Shown in pieces: positions 14,903-19,663 of a stretch of 19,663 nt of DNA (position 1 is the stretch's first letter; each line of letters starts with the position of its first letter). The DNA lies in the NCBI GenBank assembly GCA_964650315.1, contig CAZYQE010000011.1:1-19663 (forward strand), read 5' to 3'. The notes below the pieces were generated by a model that was not told where the DNA came from, made no database searches, and saw only the letters and a list, made by a program, of their open reading frames with translations. Origin of the DNA: CAJMSU01 sp964650315. GTDB lineage: Bacteria > Bacillota_I > Bacilli_A > RF39 > UBA660. Made by a program: the position numbers and the translations under genes.

Positions 14903-15969
14903 TATTTGCCCTCCTTACCATTTAAAGAAAAAGATATAACTCTATCAATATGATTATTACTTGTAAATTTATAGCTGAATGCACTTGATTCAAATAACAT
15001 ATATAGCCTACCTCTATAAACATATATTTGTTCTAATTTTTCTGGAAGTGGAATAGAATATTTTGACTTATTTTCATAATAATTATTTTTATTTTTGATA
15101 TCTTTTACTTTATTAAATACAAGTAATTTTGAATTATCTGAACTAAATGATTGTGAAAGATATAAGGTATTATTATCGTATGCCATACCTTGTATTTGTT
15201 TATCTATTTTTCTTGTTACATTAGAGTTTCCATCAATAGTTCCTTCTTTATTAATATCAAATATTTTAAAATACCCATATTTAAATAAATTAAAGTATCC
15301 TACTAACAGTGAATTATCGTTATAAGTTATAAAAGAAGCTCTTTTAACATTTTTTAAAAGTACAAAATCTGTATATTCCAGTTTTCTATTTTCTTTAATA
15401 TCGTATTTTTCAATATCTTCTAATTTTAATGATCCAACATAAGATTTTGAATTTTTATATTCTGCAATCCATAGTTTATTATGATTACTATCAAAAGCTA
15501 ATCCTCCAACATGTGAAGTACTATCAAGTACTACTTCTTTTATAAATTTTCCACTCTTTTTATCTAAAACATACAAAACTGAATTATGTTTATGCGTATA
15601 ACAATATGCACTTATAAAAATATACTTTTCTGTTACAGCTAATCCTTGAGGTGTCATAGAGGTACATTTTTCTTTTTTATTAGTTTTTATAGATAATGAT
15701 TCTGTCATTGCCATTCCTGGGACAACATACATTTCTGTAGTTTTGTTATTATTTAAATATTCAGCAAAATATGGATGGTTTTCCTCTAAATCTTCCATTA
15801 AATCTTCTTTTGTAGAATATATAGAGGGGGTTGTATTAGTATTAGTTAAATCTGTTTTGTATTCATATTGTCTAAAAGAACCTACAAAAAACTCATATAA
15901 TGCCCATAAAACTATTAAAATTGTAAAACATAGTATAATTACTATTCTTTTTTCTTTAGTATAACTCAT
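14902..15969 (-). CDS. membrane-anchored extracellular beta-propeller-like protein
   Basis: A 355-residue protein with an N-terminal anchor (about 8-29, after MSYTKEKR) and an outer remainder. A stalk (30-100) containing NHPYFAEYL is followed by repeating blade-like units: TPQGLAVTEKYIFISAYC (106-123), HVGGLAFDSNHNKLWIAEY (153-171), ASFITYNDNSLLVGYF and IQGMAYDNNTLYLSQSF. Such G-L-A and D-N-x-L-Y/W repeats are typical of YncE/NHL/SMP-30-type propellers, which bind ligands or proteins. C102 and C123 could form a disulfide. No catalytic residues can be assigned. The ATG at 15969 has GGAG upstream; the end overlaps the next start as TAATG. The propeller call rests on pattern reading and is moderately sure; the precise family is not known. 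Confidence 0.72.
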   Translation of the reverse strand: MSYTKEKRIVIILCFTILIVLWALYEFFVGSFRQYEYKTDLTNTNTTPSIYSTKEDLMEDLEENHPYFAEYLNNNKTTEMYVVPGMAMTESLSIKTNKKEKCTSMTPQGLAVTEKYIFISAYCYTHKHNSVLYVLDKKSGKFIKEVVLDSTSHVGGLAFDSNHNKLWIAEYKNSKSYVGSLKLEDIEKYDIKENRKLEYTDFVLLKNVKRASFITYNDNSLLVGYFNLFKYGYFKIFDINKEGTIDGNSNVTRKIDKQIQGMAYDNNTLYLSQSFSSDNSKLLVFNKVKDIKNKNNYYENKSKYSIPLPEKLEQIYVYRGRLYMLFESSAFSYKFTSNNHIDRVISFSLNGKEGK

Positions 15970-16001
15970 TCAATCAACTCCATTTAACTTTAATCATTAA
16001 T

Positions 16002-16010
16002 ATTATATCA
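16002..16010 (-). promoter_or_regulatory. extended -10 promoter of the propeller/DUF5684 unit
   Basis: TGATATAAT (16010-16002) lies 33 bases before the ATG at 15969. At 17-base spacing the -35 position reads TAGATG (16030-16025), three of six matching. A seven-T run lies between the two, from the region that ends the 72-aa gene. Confidence 0.55.
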
Positions 16011-16046
16011 AATTAATAAAAAAACATCTATTTATAGTTACTATAT

Positions 16047-16265
16047 CTATTTTTTTACATCATTTTTATTAAAAATGATTGCAAAAAGTGCATAAAAGAA
16101 TCCAAATAATATTGGTCCAATTATATGTTCATTTACTGAATAGATAAATTCTTTTTTATCAACTACAACTCTAAAAAATATATCAAATAGTGGAAAAAAT
16201 ACCAATGCAAAAATAGTTTCAGTTATAAAGATACATAAAAATTTATTTTCTTTAATTTTTTTCAT
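16047..16265 (-). CDS. small two-span membrane protein (72 aa)
   Basis: Family not recognised. The 72 residues hold a basic N-terminus (MKKIKENK), a first span (about 9-30, containing FALVFFPLFDIFFRVVV), a short outer loop DKKEFIYSVNEH and a second span (about 48-65, IGPILFGFFYALFAIIF), with a charged C-terminus inside. The ATG at 16265 has GGAAGTGAT in ribosome-binding position and an extended -10 promoter just upstream, which argues for a real gene despite its size. It looks monocistronic or reads into the propeller gene, since the downstream gap has only a poor hairpin. Confidence 0.65.
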   Translation of the reverse strand: MKKIKENKFLCIFITETIFALVFFPLFDIFFRVVVDKKEFIYSVNEHIIGPILFGFFYALFAIIFNKNDVKK

Positions 16266-16283
16266 AATATCACTTCCACAATT

Positions 16284-16292
16284 ATTATATCA
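16284..16292 (-). promoter_or_regulatory. extended -10 promoter of the 72-aa gene
   Basis: TGATATAAT (16292-16284) lies 18 bases before the start codon. At 17 bases the -35 position reads TATTCA (16312-16307), three of six matching. Confidence 0.55.
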
Positions 16293-16326
16293 CATTTTAA
16301 TTTTAATGAATATTTAAAATTTTTAT

Positions 16327-16357
16327 AAAAAAACAAAAGCAAAATCTATTGCTTTTG
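16327..16357 (-). terminator. intrinsic terminator of the 224-aa gene
   Basis: A perfect 9-bp stem (CAAAAGCAA / TTGCTTTTG, arms 16357-16349 and 16342-16334) with a 6-base loop, followed by seven Ts on the minus strand. It begins ten bases after the TAG stop. Confidence 0.83.
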
Positions 16358-16366
16358 AATTGATTA

Positions 16367-17041
16367 CTAATGTTTTATAGTCTTTCTATTTTCATTAAAT
16401 TTTTCTATATTATTAGCAAATTCCGGATATATTTTATCATAATAACTAATTACAGTAGGTATTATTTTCATAGAATCAAACATTTCATATACTTCATCAT
16501 CTTTTAATAAACCTGCTTTAAAAGAACCATCACAATATAATCCTGTTTTAATACCACCAGCATCAAATTCTATATATTTATCCCCTTCAATTTTTATTTT
16601 ATAACTATTATCATGACTACAATTAGTAATAATAGTTAGATCATTATGACCACCCATATTATCTATATTAAAATAATCTGTCTGAAGATTAGTACCATCC
16701 ATTACAGAATAGAAAGCTTCATCAATAATAACTGATTGCTTATCAGGAATTTGATTAATACGTGGATATGATAAATGAATTACTAAACTTTTTTTACCTG
16801 GAACTGATAGTAAAACTACATTATCATTTTTAATATCATCAATTAAAATTAAAGATTTTTTCTTTTCAGCAACATCTCCTGCTACTAAAAACGATGGAAG
16901 CAAATGCCCTTGAAAATTTTCTAAATAACTAGCTTTTATTTCTTTTTCAGATTCCTTATCAAAAAAAGTCACTTTATTATCATCAATACTAGTTAAAATA
17001 CCAAATTTTTCAAAAAAATCAAAAATATCATTTTTATTCAT
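16367..17041 (-). CDS. uncharacterised soluble protein (224 aa)
   Basis: I do not recognise this protein. It has no signal peptide or membrane segment and is acidic, so it should be cytoplasmic. The N-terminal third (1-50) starts with a helix NKNDIFDFFEKFG followed by strands (KVTFFDKESEKEIKASYL). The middle is beta-rich: KKSLILIDDI, NVVLLSVPGKKSLVIHLSY (73-91) and QSVIIDEAFY. The last third, DLTIITNCSHDNSYKIKIEGDKYIEFDAGGIKTGLYCDGSFKAG, resembles an edge-on beta sandwich, then a helical tail. The ATG at 17041 has AAAGGAG upstream and an extended -10 promoter; it ends in its own terminator, so it is a monocistronic gene placed after ppdK. Function cannot be inferred from context. Confidence 0.7.
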   Translation of the reverse strand: MNKNDIFDFFEKFGILTSIDDNKVTFFDKESEKEIKASYLENFQGHLLPSFLVAGDVAEKKKSLILIDDIKNDNVVLLSVPGKKSLVIHLSYPRINQIPDKQSVIIDEAFYSVMDGTNLQTDYFNIDNMGGHNDLTIITNCSHDNSYKIKIEGDKYIEFDAGGIKTGLYCDGSFKAGLLKDDEVYEMFDSMKIIPTVISYYDKIYPEFANNIEKFNENRKTIKH

Positions 17042-17060
17042 ATTATTTCTCCTTTAATTA

Positions 17061-17069
17061 ATTATAACA
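17061..17069 (-). promoter_or_regulatory. extended -10 promoter of the 224-aa gene
   Basis: TGTTATAAT (17069-17061) lies 20 bases before the ATG at 17041, with AAAGGAG between. The -35 position falls in the T-run of the ppdK terminator and has no consensus. Confidence 0.6.
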
Positions 17070-17080
17070 TACTTTTCCAC

Positions 17081-17120
17081 AAAAAAAAAGATTAAGTTGT
17101 GTGACTTGACTTAATCTTTT
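17081..17120 (-). terminator. intrinsic terminator of ppdK
   Basis: A perfect 12-bp stem (AAAAGATTAAGT / ACTTAATCTTTT, arms 17120-17109 and 17097-17086) with an 11-base loop, ending in nine Ts on the minus strand. It starts 14 bases after the stop. The closing arm is of the same sequence type as those at 11690 and 14394. Confidence 0.87.
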
Positions 17121-17134
17121 ATATTTATTCTTTC

Positions 17135-19663
17135 CTATTTTTCATCTTTGATTGCAGCTTGAGCAGCAGCTAATCTTGCAATTGGTACTCTAAATGGTGA
17201 GCATGATACATAATCAAGTCCAATTTCGTGACAGAATTCAACTGAAGTTGGATCTCCTCCATGTTCTCCACAAATACCTATATGTAAATCTTTATTAACT
17301 GGTTTACCTAATTTAACAGCAGTTTCCATTAATTTACCAACACCAGTTTGATCTAATTTAGCAAATGGATCATTTTCAAAGATTTTAGCATCATAGTAAG
17401 CATCTAAGAACTTACCAGCATCATCTCTTGAGAAACCAAATGTCATTTGAGTTAAGTCATTTGTTCCGAAACAGAAGAAGTCTGCTTCTTTAGCAATTTC
17501 ATCAGCAGTTAATGCTGCTCTTGGAATTTCGATCATAGTTCCAACTTCATATTTTAAGTCAGACTTAGCATCTTCTATTTCTTTATCTGCAGTTTCAACT
17601 ACTACATTCTTAACATATTTCAATTCCTTAACTTCACAAACAAGTGGAATCATAATTTCTGGTTTAATATCCCAATCAGGATGATTTTTCTTAACATTAA
17701 TAGCCGCTCTAATGATAGCTTTAGTTTGCATCTTAGCTATTTCTGGATAAGTAACAGCAAGTCTACAACCTCTGTGTCCCATCATTGGATTGAATTCATG
17801 TAATGAATCAATTAATGTCTTAATATCTTCTACACTCTTACCTTGAGCATCTGCAAGTTTCTTAATATCTTCTTCTTCAGTTGGTACAAACTCATGTAGT
17901 GGTGGATCTAAGAAACGTATAGTAACTGGATATCCTTCTAAAGCTTCATATAATTCTTCAAAGTCACCTTGTTGATAAGGTAATATTTTTTCTAGTGCAG
18001 CTTCACGTTCTTCAACTGTATCAGCACAAATCATTTCACGGAAAGCAGCAATTCTATCTTCTTCAAAGAACATATGCTCTGTACGACATAGTCCAATACC
18101 TTCTGCTCCTAATTCACGAGCTTTCTTAGCATCAGCTGGTGTATCAGCATTAGTTCTAACTTTAAGTGTTCTAATTTCATCAGCCCACTTCATAACTCTA
18201 CCAAATTCTCCAGCGATAGTAGCATCAACTGTAGGAATAACTCCTTCATAAATATTACCAGTTGATCCATCAATTGAAATATAATCTCCTTCTTTAAATG
18301 TTTTACCATCTAAAGTGAATTTCTTATTAGCTTCATCCATAGCAATGTCACCACATCCAGATACACAGCAAGTACCCATACCACGAGCAACAACTGCAGC
18401 ATGTGAAGTCATACCTCCACGAACTGTTAAGATACCTTGAGATGCTTTCATACCTGTAATATCTTCTGGTGATGTTTCTAGACGAACTAGTACAACTTTT
18501 TCTCCTTTTTCATTCCATTCTGCAGCATCATCTGCAGTAAATACAACTTTACCACAAGCAGCACCAGGAGATGCTCCTAAACCTTTTCCAATTGGAGTAG
18601 CTTCTTTTAATGCTTTAGCATCAAATTGTGGATGTAATAATGTATCTAAGTTTCTTGGATCTATCATTGCAACAGCCTCAGCTTCAGTTCTCATTCCTTC
18701 ATCTACTAAGTCACAAGCAATCTTTAATGCAGCTTGAGCAGTTCTCTTACCATTTCTAGTTTGTAACATATATAACTTACCATGTTCAACAGTAAATTCC
18801 ATATCTTGCATATCTCTATAGTGATCTTCTAGAGTTTTACAAACATCTTTAAATTCTTTAAATGCTTCTGGGAATTTATCTTCCATTTCAGATATATGCA
18901 TTGGAGTACGTACTCCTGCAACAACATCTTCACCTTGAGCATTAGTTAAGAATTCACCAAATAAACCTTTTTCTCCAGTAGCTGGATCTCTTGTAAATGC
19001 AACACCAGTACCACAGTCATCTCCCATGTTACCAAATGCCATAGATTGAACATTTACAGCAGTTCCCCAAGAATAAGGAATATCATTATCTCTTCTATAA
19101 ACATTAGCTCTTGGATTATCCCATGATCTAAATACAGCTTTAATAGCTCCCATTAATTGTTCTTTAGGATCAGTTGGGAATTCTTCTCCAACTTTTTCTT
19201 TATATTCATCTTTAAATTGATCAGCTAATTCTTTTAAATCATCAGCATCTAGATCAATATCATCTTTAACACCTTTTTTATCTTTCATTTCATCAATAAG
19301 TTCTTCAAAATATTTCTTACCAACTTCCATAACTACATCAGAATACATTTGAATAAATCTTCTGTAGCAATCCCATGCCCATCTAGGATTATTTGATTTT
19401 TCAGCAATAACTTCTACTACTTCTTCATTTAAACCTAAGTTAAGAATAGTATCCATCATACCAGGCATAGATGCTCTCGCACCACTTCTTACAGAAACTA
19501 ATAATGGATTTTCTTTATCTCCAAATTTCTTTCCTGTAATTTCTTCCATCTTAACGATATATTCATTAATTTGTCCTTGTATTTCATCGTTAATTTCTCT
19601 TCCATCTTCATAATATTGAGTACAAGCCTCAGTTGTAATTGTGAAACCTTGAGGTACTGGTAA
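17135..19663 (-). CDS. ppdK: pyruvate, phosphate dikinase (5' end outside the window)
   Basis: The frame is open to the right edge, giving 842 residues that begin LPVPQGFTITTEACTQYY; the family is about 870-890 long, so some 20-30 N-terminal residues are missing. The enzyme interconverts pyruvate + ATP + Pi with PEP + AMP + PPi and often replaces or supplements pyruvate kinase in anaerobic Bacillota. Visible parts are the ATP-grasp domain with SVRSGARASMPGMMDTILNLG, the GDDCGTGVAFTRDPATGEKGLFGEF loop and FTVEHGKLYMLQTRNGKRT. The phosphohistidine domain has GGMTSHAAVVARGMG, whose His carries the phosphate, and CVSGC. The PEP/pyruvate TIM barrel has EGIGLCRTEHMFF, FLDPPLHEF, MMGHRGCRLAVTYPEI and the catalytic-Cys loop GICGEHGGDP near the end. 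An internal ATG at 19549 is not the start. G+C looks higher than in neighbouring genes, in keeping with strong expression. Confidence 0.97.
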   Translation of the reverse strand, partial: LPVPQGFTITTEACTQYYEDGREINDEIQGQINEYIVKMEEITGKKFGDKENPLLVSVRSGARASMPGMMDTILNLGLNEEVVEVIAEKSNNPRWAWDCYRRFIQMYSDVVMEVGKKYFEELIDEMKDKKGVKDDIDLDADDLKELADQFKDEYKEKVGEEFPTDPKEQLMGAIKAVFRSWDNPRANVYRRDNDIPYSWGTAVNVQSMAFGNMGDDCGTGVAFTRDPATGEKGLFGEFLTNAQGEDVVAGVRTPMHISEMEDKFPEAFKEFKDVCKTLEDHYRDMQDMEFTVEHGKLYMLQTRNGKRTAQAALKIACDLVDEGMRTEAEAVAMIDPRNLDTLLHPQFDAKALKEATPIGKGLGASPGAACGKVVFTADDAAEWNEKGEKVVLVRLETSPEDITGMKASQGILTVRGGMTSHAAVVARGMGTCCVSGCGDIAMDEANKKFTLDGKTFKEGDYISIDGSTGNIYEGVIPTVDATIAGEFGRVMKWADEIRTLKVRTNADTPADAKKARELGAEGIGLCRTEHMFFEEDRIAAFREMICADTVEEREAALEKILPYQQGDFEELYEALEGYPVTIRFLDPPLHEFVPTEEEDIKKLADAQGKSVEDIKTLIDSLHEFNPMMGHRGCRLAVTYPEIAKMQTKAIIRAAINVKKNHPDWDIKPEIMIPLVCEVKELKYVKNVVVETADKEIEDAKSDLKYEVGTMIEIPRAALTADEIAKEADFFCFGTNDLTQMTFGFSRDDAGKFLDAYYDAKIFENDPFAKLDQTGVGKLMETAVKLGKPVNKDLHIGICGEHGGDPTSVEFCHEIGLDYVSCSPFRVPIARLAAAQAAIKDEK

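Noticed and set aside
15095..15325. 76-codon plus-strand reading frame
   Set aside because: Antisense shadow of the propeller gene, with no ribosome binding site or promoter.
15743..15964. 73-codon plus-strand reading frame
   Set aside because: Antisense shadow of the anchor end of the propeller gene; its hydrophobic look comes from the complement of Lys/Asn-rich codons.
16018..16056. Possible terminator of the 72-aa gene (A7/T7 arms around a small TATAG/CTATA hairpin)
   Set aside because: The stem is interrupted and almost purely A-T, and the T-run is eight bases away from the only good pairing. It may be a leaky terminator but is not supportable as a feature.
1..19663. Search for CRISPR arrays, tRNA genes, IS elements, phage genes, toxin-antitoxin pairs and restriction systems
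   Set aside because: No regularly spaced repeats, cloverleaf sequences, transposase or integrase motifs, or nuclease/methylase motifs were seen on either strand.

Overview
The window is a gene-dense, very AT-rich stretch (roughly a quarter to 30% G+C by eye) in which all 19 recognisable genes lie on the minus strand. Gene content points to a low-GC member of the Bacillota. The supporting genes are a zinc-type L33, elongation factor P with the PGKGAA loop, a SpoIIIE-like FtsK beside a YmfF-type M16 peptidase homologue, pyruvate phosphate dikinase, a membrane-anchored GlpQ-like phosphodiesterase and AGGAGG ribosome binding sites. Together with the AT bias, tight spacing and many lineage-specific membrane proteins, this suggests an uncultured gut Bacilli lineage related to the Mollicutes/Erysipelotrichia side of the phylum. 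That placement is inference. Tryptophan is read from TGG, and no gene with a visible stop ends in TGA.

Layout in transcription order, from right to left. The window opens with ppdK (5' end outside), closed by a strong terminator. Next come a monocistronic soluble protein of unknown function (224 aa), a 72-aa membrane protein, and a translationally coupled pair made of a membrane-anchored beta-propeller-like protein and a DUF5684-like membrane protein. A membrane GDPD phosphodiesterase with a DUF308/HdeD-like protein follows. Then comes a five-gene run: ABC ATPase, ABC-2 permease, GT39 protein O-mannosyltransferase with a discoidin-like domain, PfkB sugar kinase and stand-alone Smr protein. 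A promoter inside the 3' end of smr drives two membrane-anchored proteins with large outer domains; the first carries a thrombospondin-type WSxWSxW/Cys patch. A separate promoter drives rpmG and efp, ending in a terminator. The last unit is ftsK/spoIIIE, deoD and the 5' part of a ymfF-like gene that runs off the left edge.

Transcription units are clearly marked: six good or plausible hairpin-plus-U terminators and several sigma-A promoters, most of the extended -10 type (TGnTATAAT). Two terminator-promoter junctions share a nearly identical 26-nt block, and a third shares its terminator half.

The functional themes are core physiology (EF-P, L33, chromosome translocation, purine salvage, PPi-dependent glycolysis) and envelope building (mannosyltransferase, ABC exporter, GDPD, several uncharacterised anchored proteins). 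I do not see a phage, IS element, CRISPR array, toxin-antitoxin or defence island. The most interesting leads are the TSR-like secreted protein directly downstream of the mannosyltransferase operon, the repeated terminator-promoter module, and the absence of TGA stops. No gap exceeds about 100 bases.
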